A model generated the notes under the pieces. The model made no database searches. It had not been told where the DNA came from and saw only the letters and a program-made list of their open reading frames with translations. Below are positions 34,496-43,100 of a DNA stretch of 64,000 bases, piece by piece. Location: positions 1 through 64,000 of the forward strand of contig NZ_JAAFKD010000014.1 of the NCBI RefSeq assembly GCF_013299165.1, written 5' to 3'. The translations under genes were made by a program, and so were the position numbers. Every line of letters begins with the position of its first letter. Position 1 is the stretch's first letter. This DNA is from Microcoleus sp. bin38.metabat.b11b12b14.051. Its GTDB lineage: Bacteria > Cyanobacteriota > Cyanobacteriia > Cyanobacteriales > Microcoleaceae.

Positions 34496-34581
34496 CTTCG
34501 GAGTGCGAAGTTTTTAGGCAGGGGATTTAAGCCCCTGCCTAAAAACTTCGCTGTCAACTGTCAACTGTCAACTGTCAACTG
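34478..34581. repeat. Long inverted repeat of STRR arms around an 18-bp hairpin
   Basis: GTTGACAGTTGACAGTTGAC at the left is mirrored by GTCAACTGTCAACTGTCAAC at the right. Between them GAAGTTTTTAGGCAGGGG (34507-34524) pairs with CCCCTGCCTAAAAACTTC (34532-34549). It overlaps the phytochrome stop codon and lies before the response regulator gene, so it could tune how much downstream gene is made. No U-run follows, so a strict terminator is not evident. Confidence 0.85.
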
Positions 34582-34615
34582 TTAAGAAGATTCATTTTAA
34601 ATTAGGATTTTAATT

Positions 34616-35002
34616 ATGTCTGCAAAGCGCATTCTAGTAATCGATGATGAACCAAACCTCTGTAGCGTGATTCAGGCTTGTCTGGAACATTTAGGTGGTT
34701 GGACGGTGCTGGTTGCGCCTGACAGCAGCCAAGGATTTCTTTTAGCTGAAACTCAAGTCCCTGACGCTATTCTACTGGATGTGATGATGCCTGATATGGA
34801 TGGAGTTACTCTGTTTGGTTTGCTGCAAAAAAATGCTGCTACTCGGGGGATTCCGGTAATTTTTCTGACGGCTAAGGTGCAGGCTATGGATTTGAACGAG
34901 TTTGCCGATTTGGGGGTAGGAGGGGTGATTGCTAAGCCTTTCGATCCTTTAGGTTTGGCGCAGCAAGTTGCGGATATTCTGGGTTGGGAAATGTCGGCTT
35001 AA
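34616..35002 (+). CDS. Single-domain response regulator (Rcp1-like)
   Basis: A 128-residue stand-alone receiver. Acidic pair in ILVIDDEPNL, phosphorylation Asp in AILLDVMMPDMDG, Thr in VIFLTAK and conserved Lys in VIAKPFDP. There is no output domain. The order phytochrome then small receiver parallels cph1-rcp1, so it is very likely the phosphate acceptor of the upstream phytochrome; this rests on context. The spacing of 120 bp contains the STRR/hairpin element. Confidence 0.93.
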   Translation: MSAKRILVIDDEPNLCSVIQACLEHLGGWTVLVAPDSSQGFLLAETQVPDAILLDVMMPDMDGVTLFGLLQKNAATRGIPVIFLTAKVQAMDLNEFADLGVGGVIAKPFDPLGLAQQVADILGWEMSA

Positions 35003-35139
35003 ACTGTCGAAAAGTTCAAAATCGGCAGTTGAAACTGCTACTAGACAAATAAAGTCGGTATCCGGCTGGGCTAACTGAAGAATCAGCAGCATGAAAGCTA
35101 GAGGACGCTGAGACATCCGGTTTCTTGTTCTCAGCAGGG
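35003..35139. other. Intergenic sequence downstream of the response regulator
   Basis: No gene or clear terminator. The sequence leads into the inverted element at 35140. Confidence 0.35.
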
Positions 35140-35274
35140 CTGTTTCATTCTCTTGTAGGGGCTGCCCCCCGTGGCAGCCCCTATGCCTGAAACGAGGACA
35201 AATGGTCGTTGGATGGGGTAGGCATTCTTGGCACTACCCCTACAAAACCTGGATTTTTTCGAGAATGAAACAGC
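35140..35274. repeat. Small inverted-repeat element (MITE-like), about 135 bp
   Basis: GCTGTTTCATTCTC (35140-35153) is matched by GAGAATGAAACAGC (35261-35274), with inner arms TTGTAGGGG and CCCCTACAA. A strong hairpin AGGGGCTGCC/GGCAGCCCCT lies inside. CAGCAGGGCTGTT occurs as a direct repeat across both ends (about 35133 and 35271), which may be a target duplication overlapping the terminal repeat. Confidence 0.6.
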
Positions 35275-36103
35275 AGGGCTGTTCTCAGGCCGTTGCTAAA
35301 ATCACGAAATTATGTTAACAAAGCGGGTTTCTGCGTCTAGGAAAGTCATAGTTTTTTCGGGTGTTTTCAGAATTTCCTCATTTTTTTGATTTAAGTTTGA
35401 GATCGATCGATGATTGGTTACTTCAAACCCTGATTCCCTAGAAGTTCCAGAGATGACCTCAGGGAGTCGGGGTCTTTTGTTTTGTGTAAAGTCGATCGCC
35501 AAACGCCGTATTTACACGCAGAGTAACTGCTCCTGAAGTTACAGAGACTTGGGTGAAGCAACGGGGTTTTCAACTTATACTCCGCAATCTGGCGAAGTTT
35601 GTTGGTAAAAAACCAGACTTCTGCCTAAGTGTTTCAATCTCTACTCCTGCCAAAGTATATTGATTTAAAAAAATGATCGTCTTCATAATTTCCTCATATT
35701 TTTTAGATAAGGTTTATTCTAGGTTCTTGAGTTGAAGTTGGCACTCTCAGCAGCATCCTGCTGCCAAAGAACGAACCTGTTGTCAGGGGAGTTAGGGTGA
35801 GTAACGGTACTGTCGATTAGCTAATGCGACAGCACAACCAAGCTGAATCAGTCAGGGCTTAGGAACTGCATACCAAACAAACTGGATTTTTGAACCGCGA
35901 AAAACCTGGTTGCTGTGTAAGTCCTATAAGTGTTGGCAGGAGAAATAAATCAAAAATAAATTAATAAGTGTGGATGTGATTCGCGCTCTCGAATAACGCC
36001 AAAAATAAGTCGATCGTTTTGTCTGGAGCCAAACAGGCACTTGCCACTAATAGGCTCGCGCCAAGTCTGAGTAATTTATTTAAAGAGTGTGGAGATTTTT
36101 CAA
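35275..36103. other. Long intergenic region, no supported gene
   Basis: About 830 bp with short in-frame stretches only. GTTGGCACTCTCAG (near 35736) matches the motif near 3737. A possible leader precedes the DUF1830 gene but I recognise no riboswitch. A 66-codon minus frame (35302-35502) lacks features and is disregarded. Confidence 0.4.
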
Positions 36104-36412
36104 ATGTCAGATCAGCTATCTTCTAAAGGTAACAGCCAGATTCTCTGCTATTACGCCAATGGCACCAACAAAATTCAGGTGGTTCGGATTGGCAATATTC
36201 CTAATTGGTACTTTGAAAAGGTGGTGTTTCCGGGACAGCGACTGATGTTTAAAGCGGCGGCAAAAGCAGTATTAGAAATTCATGCCGGCGCAGTGGCAAG
36301 TGCTATTTTAGCTGACAGGATTCCGTGCTACATACTGCGGGTTATAGAAGAGGTGAATTATGAACTAGATATGGTTGTTCCCGCAGCACAATTGGCGGCA
36401 TTAGCCCGCTAA
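36104..36412 (+). CDS. DUF1830 family protein
   Basis: A 102-residue protein of a cyanobacteria-restricted family. ILCYYANGTNKIQVVRIGNI, then PNWYFEKVVFPGQRLMFKA, LEIHAGAVASAILADRIPC and a C-terminal YELDMVVPAAQ. The conserved CYY...T-x-K-I-Q, NWYFE-VVFPGQR and IPC positions define DUF1830, with no known function. The ATG at 36104 is preferred (GGAG nine bases upstream) over an in-frame GTG at 36089. It stands 78 bp before a ComFB-like gene on the same strand, so they may be co-transcribed. Confidence 0.85.
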   Translation: MSDQLSSKGNSQILCYYANGTNKIQVVRIGNIPNWYFEKVVFPGQRLMFKAAAKAVLEIHAGAVASAILADRIPCYILRVIEEVNYELDMVVPAAQLAALAR

Positions 36413-36490
36413 AATTCTCGATTGATGAGATAGATGATCTCGATCTCGAAAGGAAAGATATTAGTGAAGTAGTATTCGGGGAGGGAGAAA

Positions 36491-36832
36491 ATGCCGAAGA
36501 ATCTTGTAAATATTACGTTGGGCGCAGTCATAGAGGAAGTAGAGATGATCTTGGAGTCTTATCCCAAGTATCCTTACCAACAGGCTTTTTCACACTCTGG
36601 CGGGCGACAGGATTTAATTGCTTACGTGCTGAGCAGAGTTCCTAATAAATATATGGCGATAGACTCCGGCGAGTCGGCGAACCAAACAGTTCAGTTTCGT
36701 TGTTCTTCAGAGCAGTTGATGCAGATAGAAAATTTGATTCATACTGGTATTGGCGACTTAATGCACCGCTATCCGAAGGTAGATTACCGCCTACTTGAAC
36801 AAGTTAAATCGGCTGCTAGAGTTGGTGGTTAG
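36491..36832 (+). CDS. ComFB family protein (late competence / second-messenger binding)
   Basis: A 113-residue protein. ITLGAVIEEVEMILESYPKYP is the first helix, then DLIAYVLSRVPNKYMAIDSG matches the ComFB signature (V-A-A-Y-x-L-N-x-L-P-P-x-Y). The cysteines of many ComFB proteins are absent. The C-terminus is helical (IENLIHTGIGDLMHRYPKV). Recent work on cyanobacterial relatives describes cyclic-dinucleotide binding linked to cell size and motility; whether this one binds is unknown. A good ribosome site (GGGGAGGGA) precedes the ATG. It shares direction with the DUF1830 gene. Confidence 0.75.
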   Translation: MPKNLVNITLGAVIEEVEMILESYPKYPYQQAFSHSGGRQDLIAYVLSRVPNKYMAIDSGESANQTVQFRCSSEQLMQIENLIHTGIGDLMHRYPKVDYRLLEQVKSAARVGG

Positions 36833-36927
36833 TTTTGATAATTTGCGGTAATTGAGGGAGATGCCGAGATCCTCGGCATTCTCGATCGCCCGATCGAGCT
36901 AAAATTGTCTGTACACAGAGCTCGCGC

Positions 36928-37281
36928 TCAAGACTTTTGGTAATCGCAGCAGCCGTCGCAGGGGCCATTGGGGTTGACAGCACAGCGCAGAATTTCCGAT
37001 CGAGCGTTAAAGCGGCAGCTATCATCTCCAATAACCCAGATGCCGCTGACAAAGGTTCTTTCCGTCGGCGGTGTGGCAGACTGCACGTACAGCGCAATTT
37101 TTTGCAGTTGGTAGCGCCCAGATTTGAGTTGATAGCGGTGGTGACGTTCCAAAACAGCGTAGGTTTTTCCCTCTAAATCGAGATAGTTCCCCGGTTGTGG
37201 CGTCCAATCCAAACGAATGCTGCCTAGCGATTGGAGGGGCTGTGATAGAATCACTTCTACTGGTAAAGTATTTTGTTCCAT
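36928..37281 (-). CDS. DUF6464-like conserved cyanobacterial protein
   Basis: A 117-residue protein, MEQNTLPVEVILSQPLQSLG onward. LDWTPQPGNYLDLEGKTYAV and HHRYQLKSGRYQLQKIALYV are highly regular beta-strand sequences that I remember as a family conserved across cyanobacteria (DUF6464). The C-terminus holds a Cys cluster (LRCAVNPNGPCDGCCDY) that could bind a metal. An in-frame ATG five codons upstream is possible. It converges with the ComFB gene and ends about 95 bp from it. Function unknown. Confidence 0.75.
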   Translation of the reverse strand: MEQNTLPVEVILSQPLQSLGSIRLDWTPQPGNYLDLEGKTYAVLERHHRYQLKSGRYQLQKIALYVQSATPPTERTFVSGIWVIGDDSCRFNARSEILRCAVNPNGPCDGCCDYQKS

Positions 37282-37679
37282 GTGGCGGTGCGACAAGCGA
37301 GTACACGCTGATGGTATCGCAGTCGCAGGTGCGATCGAGATCCGGTGGAGATTCCCAACAGATTTTAAGGGTTTGCGGGACTTTGAGGTGCTTGGGGTGC
37401 GATCGCACCCTCGCCAGATTTTATCAGAGAGATGGGTCTAAAACCCCGTCCTTCTAGGACGGCTTCTCGAATAACAGGCGATCGATTGCATCTCTAAGTT
37501 TTTCTGGCCAGTTGGGAATAGCCATCAAAGCTTCTCTCTGCCCTTTTCTCCCCTTAAAGCAAATGGGAGTCTTTTCTAAGGGGTTGTCGCTAGTGAAACC
37601 TAATTTGTTGTTTTCCCGGAAAGTCATTGCTAAATCCAGTAGCAGTTGGTATACTAACAATAGCACTCAATCGAAAGAC

Positions 37680-38801
37680 ATGAAAGCAAGATTCCAGTAC
37701 AGATTCTATCCAACGACTCCACTGCAGCAGAGTTTGGCCGGGCTGTTTGGGTGTTGCCGGGTTGTCTGGAACGACGCTTTAGCTTTAAGTAAGTCTAGCA
37801 AGTATCCGGGTTACAATACTTTGGCTAAAATCCTTACTCAATCTAAGAAAACAGCCGAAAGAGAATGGCTGAACAGTGTATCGGCAGTGCCTTTACAGCA
37901 GTCGCTAAAACAGCTAGAAATCGCTTACAAGAATTACTTTGACTCGCTAAAAGGAAAGCGAAAGGGGAGAAAAGTAGGTCAACCTAGATTTAAAAGAAAG
38001 ACTAACAACCAGTCTGCTACTTTTGTAAAAACTGGTTTCAGTATTAAAGGAGTCGGCGTTTACCTAGCAAAAATTGGTGTTGTAAATCCGATTTGGTCAA
38101 GGGAGCTACCATCAGAACCAAGTTCGGTAACAGTCATCAAAGATTGCGCCAACCGTTACTTTTTAAGCTTTGTTGTAGAAATTGAACCCGTGCAAGCCGA
38201 ACCTAAAAGCCAAAGTATCGGCATTGATTTAGGGCTGAAAACCTTTGCGCTAATGAGTAACGCAGAAACAGCCATCAGTCCTTGCTACAAAGTGTTGGAT
38301 CGCAAAATACGCCGTCTCCAAAAGAAACTAGCTCGCCAACAGAAGGACTCTAACCGCCGGAACAGAACCCGGCTGCAAATAGCTAAACGTCACAACCAAA
38401 TAGCCGATACCCGCAAAGATTTTCTGCACAAGCTGTCAACCAAGGTAGTAAGTGAAAACCAAACTATTGTCTTGGAAGATTTAAACGTGTCAGGGATGGT
38501 CAAAAATCGTAGACTTGCTAGAGCGATTAGCCTGCAAGGATGGAGAGAATTTAGGACTTTGTGCGAGGCTAAATCCGAGAAATACGGACGGGAATTTGTG
38601 GTAATTAGTCGCTGGGAACCGACTAGCCAAGTCTGTTCGGAGTGCGGGTTTAGATGGGGAAAGCTCGATTTGTCGGTGCGTTCTGTTCGTTGCTTGAATT
38701 GCGGAACTGAACACGATCGAGATTTAAACGCTTCGATAAATATAGAAAAAGTCGGGACAGGGCATTGCCACGACTCGCTTCAGGACACAGAGACAGGGTA
38801 A
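37680..38801 (+). CDS. tnpB: TnpB, RNA-guided nuclease of an IS200/IS605 element
   Basis: A 373-residue TnpB. It starts MKARFQYRFYPTTPLQQSLA, typical for the family. The helical wedge and WED-like regions are followed by the split RuvC: Asp183 in SIGIDLGLKTFA, Glu266 in IVLEDLNVSGM, and the last Asp in HDRDLNASINI (about 345-352). A CSEC...CLNC zinc ribbon sits before the last motif. All catalytic positions are present, so it may be active. TnpB proteins cut DNA guided by a right-end RNA and help retain the element. The frame extends upstream to 37512 but that part is the element's left region. Length and order are normal. Confidence 0.93.
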   Translation: MKARFQYRFYPTTPLQQSLAGLFGCCRVVWNDALALSKSSKYPGYNTLAKILTQSKKTAEREWLNSVSAVPLQQSLKQLEIAYKNYFDSLKGKRKGRKVGQPRFKRKTNNQSATFVKTGFSIKGVGVYLAKIGVVNPIWSRELPSEPSSVTVIKDCANRYFLSFVVEIEPVQAEPKSQSIGIDLGLKTFALMSNAETAISPCYKVLDRKIRRLQKKLARQQKDSNRRNRTRLQIAKRHNQIADTRKDFLHKLSTKVVSENQTIVLEDLNVSGMVKNRRLARAISLQGWREFRTLCEAKSEKYGREFVVISRWEPTSQVCSECGFRWGKLDLSVRSVRCLNCGTEHDRDLNASINIEKVGTGHCHDSLQDTETG

Positions 38802-38875
38802 GACTTGCCGCATGGCAGCACCAGTCAGTGAAGTGTCAAGAATCCCCACGCCTTTAGGCTGGGGTGTATGTCAAG
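38740..38875 (+). ncRNA. Predicted right-end guide RNA (omegaRNA/reRNA) of TnpB
   Basis: By analogy with characterised TnpB elements, the guide RNA scaffold overlaps the 3' end of tnpB and runs to the element's right end, with the guide taken from the flank. Here the scaffold would end with the hairpin at 38844-38864 and GTATGTCAA, and the guide would begin at about 38876, which is the 3' end of the sucrose-phosphatase gene. The 5' limit is not determined. Confidence 0.55.
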
Positions 38876-38878
38876 GCA

Positions 38879-39610
38879 TCACAATCGCCAAAAATAAGTC
38901 ATCCCTTCCATAATTCCCCCAGCGCAACCAGAGCCAGCTAAATAATGATTTTGATTGCCGCATTCGCGATGCCACGCTAATAGTTCGGGTAGAGCGTTAG
39001 CGACGATTACTCCCCGAACATCTTGTTCAAACATACTGATATCGTTGCCAGAATCGCCACAAACTAATGTAGCCTCAGATGAAATTTGCAGGCGCTGTTG
39101 TAAATAAGTAAGGGCATTGCCTTTATTGCTAGTTTTTGGTAAAATATCTAGGTCGCGATTGCTGCTAAAAATGATTTGAGCTGAGAGTCCCGATGCAGTT
39201 AACTTTTGCTGCAAGGTTTGGAGAATCGAGCTGTTTTCTGGTGCTGGTTGCAGACAATAACTAATTTTCCAAGGATTTTGTTCGGTTAGGGATTGGGGTT
39301 GAAGCTGCTTAAACTGCTGAGCTAAAGAGGCGATCGCCATTTTATCCCAATCTTGAGAAATATATTCCGCCCAATCTAAATCTAGGGTGCCGTTTTGGTA
39401 AATTTCGCTGCCTACACCTGCGAGGGTGTAGTCTGGGGCTAGGAGTTGCTTTTGGGCAATTAATTCGCAGGTTGAAGCATGGGAACGCCCGGTAGCATAA
39501 ACTAAACAAAATTGCGATCGCATTGATTGCAACCGCTGGTTTAAAATTTGAGTGGCTTCGTCGTCTCCGACTAATGTGTTGTCTAAATCTGTCACTAATA
39601 AGAATTTCAT
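38879..39610 (-). CDS. spp: Sucrose-phosphate phosphatase
   Basis: A 243-residue HAD hydrolase that dephosphorylates sucrose-6-phosphate in sucrose synthesis, an osmolyte pathway. Motif I is VTDLDNTLVGDD with both Asp residues, motif II ATGRSHAS, the cap contains GVGSEIYQNG, motif III Lys in SNKGNALTYL and motif IV VCGDSGNDISMFEQ. The length fits the cyanobacterial stand-alone SPP. Sucrose-phosphate synthase is not next to it. A TnpB element abuts its stop codon by about 3 bp, so its natural terminator may have been displaced. Confidence 0.93.
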   Translation of the reverse strand: MKFLLVTDLDNTLVGDDEATQILNQRLQSMRSQFCLVYATGRSHASTCELIAQKQLLAPDYTLAGVGSEIYQNGTLDLDWAEYISQDWDKMAIASLAQQFKQLQPQSLTEQNPWKISYCLQPAPENSSILQTLQQKLTASGLSAQIIFSSNRDLDILPKTSNKGNALTYLQQRLQISSEATLVCGDSGNDISMFEQDVRGVIVANALPELLAWHRECGNQNHYLAGSGCAGGIMEGMTYFWRL

Positions 39611-39912
39611 TTTTTAATAAGTAATTTATAATTTGTAATTGGTAATTACTCAATTGCACAAAAAAATATCTTAGTTTTTGCTATCTTTTTTTGTTTGTGA
39701 TGCGGCGGGGCGTAAAGCAGATCGCCACCATCACTGATATTCACGATAACTCAAGTCAGGAAATTGTGCTATGACGCTACTGCCAGCTTCGGGAGTCCTT
39801 CATCAGAAGAAGATACAGCAACAGAGGCGATCGCAGCAACAGCCCCAAAAGTAACGGGGGCAATTCGTAAATTGCCCCCAAGTGAGTTAGAAATTGCAAA
39901 CTTTCCTCAGTC
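39611..39912. other. Intergenic region with a GC-rich hairpin
   Basis: GGGGGCAATT (39857-39866) and AATTGCCCCC (39871-39880) form a perfect 10-bp stem with a short loop, a terminator-like structure. No gene is supported in this stretch. Confidence 0.5.
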
Positions 39913-40026
39913 TTAAAAAGCTACTGAAGTCGGTACAGTGCCGACGTTAGCAGCCAGACTGACACCTCTGATCTTCTTATTATACAACAAGACGCGACAG
40001 AAGTCATAGGATTTTAGATTGTACAT
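39913..40026 (-). CDS. Possible 37-residue small protein
   Basis: A short minus-strand frame with an ATG at 40026: MYNLKSYDFCRVLLYNKKIR followed by a C-terminus ending VGTVPTSVAF. There is no Shine-Dalgarno and no known family. It is listed because it is not low-complexity, has a balanced composition and sits alone in intergenic DNA with a hairpin beyond its stop (39857-39880). It could equally be a chance frame. Confidence 0.25.
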   Translation of the reverse strand: MYNLKSYDFCRVLLYNKKIRGVSLAANVGTVPTSVAF

Positions 40027-40078
40027 TTGGGAATGACTGATATGGCGCCCGCTACATTAACCGCACCGCGAACGGTTC

Positions 40079-40139
40079 GGTTCGTAGTGCGGACTTCAGT
40101 CCGCAATCGAAGAGCGGACTGAAGTCCGCACTACAAACC
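40079..40139. repeat. Palindromic repeat of the GTAGTGCGGACTTCAG family
   Basis: GGTTCGTAGTGCGGACTTCA is mirrored almost exactly around a loop at about 40105-40112. It lies just past the stop of the LOV kinase and may end its transcript. Confidence 0.85.
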
Positions 40140-40185
40140 ATTCTTGGTATCATATCGAAAATGGCACAAAGTGGAAGAAACGAGC

Positions 40186-43100
40186 TTATTTAATTGGAAG
40201 TTCGATGATAAATTCAGTGCCTTTACCAGGTTCCGAGACACACTGCAATTTGCCTTTGTGTTTTTCAACCACAATTTGATGCGAAATTGATAAACCCAAA
40301 CCTGTGCCTTTACCTACGGGCTTTGTGGTAAAAAATGGGTCGAATAAACGCACGATATTCTCTTGGGGGATTCCCGGGCCGTTGTCTCTGATGCGAATGC
40401 AAATGCTCTTACCATTAATCATTTCAGTTTTAATGGTGATTTCTGGAGAAGTTAGATTCTGGGTATTTTTGCCTTGGCTGCTACTTTCTTCTAAGGCGTC
40501 GATCGCATTGGCTAATACATTCATGAACACTTGGTTTAACTGTCCGGGATGACATGGTATTTGGGGAAGTTCTCCGTATTCTTTAATCACTTCTATGCCC
40601 TGCCAGTTTGCCTTGGCTTTTAGCCTGCTGTTCAACATTAACAAGGTACTTTCTAAACCTTCGTGAATGTTGGCGGGCTTGAATTTCGCTTCGTCCGCCC
40701 GGGAGAAATTACGCAGAGTTTGAATGATTTCTACAATTCGATCGCATCCTGTGTGCATCGAGTTAAGCAATTTGGGCAAATCTTCGGCGAGAAATTCTAA
40801 ATCTATCTCCTCGGCTTGTTTCTTAATTTTTGCTGGGGGATTTGGACATTCTTCTCGATACATTTCTACGATGTCTAATAAATCGAGAACGTAGCCGCGG
40901 ACGTGGCAGAGGTTGCCGGCGACAAACCCAACGGGGTTGTTAATTTCGTGGGCAATTCCTGCTAGCACTTGTCCGAGGGAGGACATTTTTTCGGTTTGGA
41001 CTAACTGCATTTGAGTTTGTTGCAATTCGCGCAAAGCTGTTTGCAATTCTCTTGATTTTTGCCGATCGCGCGCAGCAGCAGTCGCCCGTTCTTCTTCAAC
41101 TCCGATCGCCCCAGCAATAATTCCGATCAGCTTGCAGTCGGCTTCTGTGGGTGCGATCGACTCGGTGTAAATGACGCACAGCGCACCCACGTAATTGTCA
41201 CCCAGCCGCACTGCTTGTCCGAGATAGCTTTTGAGTTGGTAGCGGATGACAGCGGGATCGATTTGGCTGTAGATGGTGTTCTGCAAGTCAGGAATTGCCA
41301 CAGCCCGATCGCTTGCTTGATTGCAGACATCGGTACAAATGTGACCCTCAGCGCGATCGACCTCCGGGTAGTCTGGGGGCGTTTGCCAAGTCGCGATCGC
41401 GCGCAGCAGCCCGTCACCGACGTGGCTGTAGATGGCGCTGCTACCGCCCAAAAGCTCTCCGGCTAAGGCTGTCAGGCGTTGGATGTTGTCGGTGGCGTCG
41501 GTGGTGAAGCCCAAAAAGCACTCGTTGATTTTGCTGAGGCGGTACTCTGCTTGTCTGCGCGCCGTCATGTCGCGCGAGTTGAGCACAATTCCGTTCACAG
41601 CGGGGTCTGCTAGCAAGTTAATGCCGACTCCTTCGAGAAAACACCAAGAACCGTCAGCACGCCGGAAGCGACCTTCTAGGGCGATCGGATCGCCGGGATT
41701 TGCGAGCAGTTTTTCGCCGTCGGAGATCACCGAGGGAATGTCGTCAGGGTGGATGAAATCGAGGGCATTTTGACCGATGAGTTCCTCTGGTTCGTAGCTC
41801 AAAACTGTTTCTACAGAAGGGCTTTCGTAAACAATCAGGCCATTTTCATCAAGAATGGTAATGATGTCGGAACTGTTGAGAATCAGCGATCGCCACTTAG
41901 CCTCATTTTGCAATAAAGCTGATTCGGCAAGTTTGCGATCGGTAATATCCTCCACCATGTCCAAAATAAACTGCGGTGTGGCGTGACTGTTGTGGATGAC
42001 AGAGGCGCTGAGGCGTCCCCACCTGATGCTGCCGTCTGGGCGGAGGTAGCGCTTCTCGATTTGGTAAGCTTGGCGTTCGCCAAATGCCAACTGTTGGCGC
42101 AAATGGCGATCGGACTGTGTGTCTTCTGGGTGCGCCCAGTTGTCGAGTCCAACGCCGCGCAGTTGGGATTCCGATCGCCCCAGCATAGCTTGAAATGCCG
42201 GATTAGTGGCGATCGCCGCGCCTTCGAGGGTAGCCACCGCCATGCCGATCGCAGCGCGTTCAAAAATTGCCCGAAACCGCTGTTCGCTGTCCCGCAAAGC
42301 TGCCTCGGCTTCTACTTCTTGGGTGGTGTCCCTGCCCGCCACTGCCATGCCTTTGCGGGAACCGTCGGGGTTAAACAGGGGCACTTTCCGCACTTCAAAC
42401 CAATTGCTGCCGCCTGTAGGTAAGGCGACAACTTGGCGGCTGGAGGTAAGAGTGCCTGCTTCCCAGGTAGTTTCGTTGGTTGCTTGCCAATTTAGCAGGA
42501 TTTCTCTGACTCTGGGAGTTGCTGCGGCTGCGAGTTCGGCAGTAGTTTTGCCTTGGTAGGCTGCGGTTTCCCAGCCCAAAAGTTGCAGGGCGCAGTCGTT
42601 AGCAATCAGCCAGCGCCCTTCGCTGTCTGTGAGGTTGAGGGCGTCGGGTACGGCGTCGATCGCAGTTTTCAGCCAGTATTCTCGATCGCGCTCGGCTGCT
42701 TCGGCGTGCTTGCGATCGGCGATTTCGGCAACTGTTCCTTCGTAGTAGAGAAGTTCGCCGTTTTCGCCACAGACTTGACGCACGTTTTCCGAGATCCAGG
42801 TAGTGCTGCCGTCACAGCGGAATACGCAGGACTCAAACTCTTTCAGGGAACCAGTTTTGATGATTTCTGCAATGAAGTCAGCGCGGCGAGTGCGATCGAC
42901 ATAAAGGTTTTTTGCCGAACATTTTGCGATCATTTCTGACGGGGAATCGTAGCCGTAGATGCGGGCTAGTGCCGGGTTGGCGCTGAGGTAGCGCCCATCA
43001 GCGGTGGTTTGAAATATGCCTTCGGTGGCGTTTTCAAAGATGCTGCGGTAGTTTGCTTCGGCTTGTTTGAGGGCTTCTTCTGCTTGGAAGCGATCGGTGA

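Larger units (their letters stand above)
37433..38875 (+). mobile_element. IS200/IS605-family element with TnpB only
   Basis: The left end holds the subterminal hairpin CCGTCC-ttcta-GGACGG (37446-37462) and the right end CCCCACGCC-ttta-GGCTGGGG (38844-38864) before GTATGTCAA. Between the ends there is only tnpB, no tyrosine transposase (tnpA), as in IS1341-type elements. It inserted a few bases downstream of the sucrose-phosphatase stop. A small minus-strand frame at 37454-37666 has no support. Confidence 0.85.

Noticed and set aside
37454-37666. 70-codon minus-strand frame in the left part of the TnpB element
   Set aside because: No recognisable fold and partly antisense to the tnpB leader; not supported as a gene.
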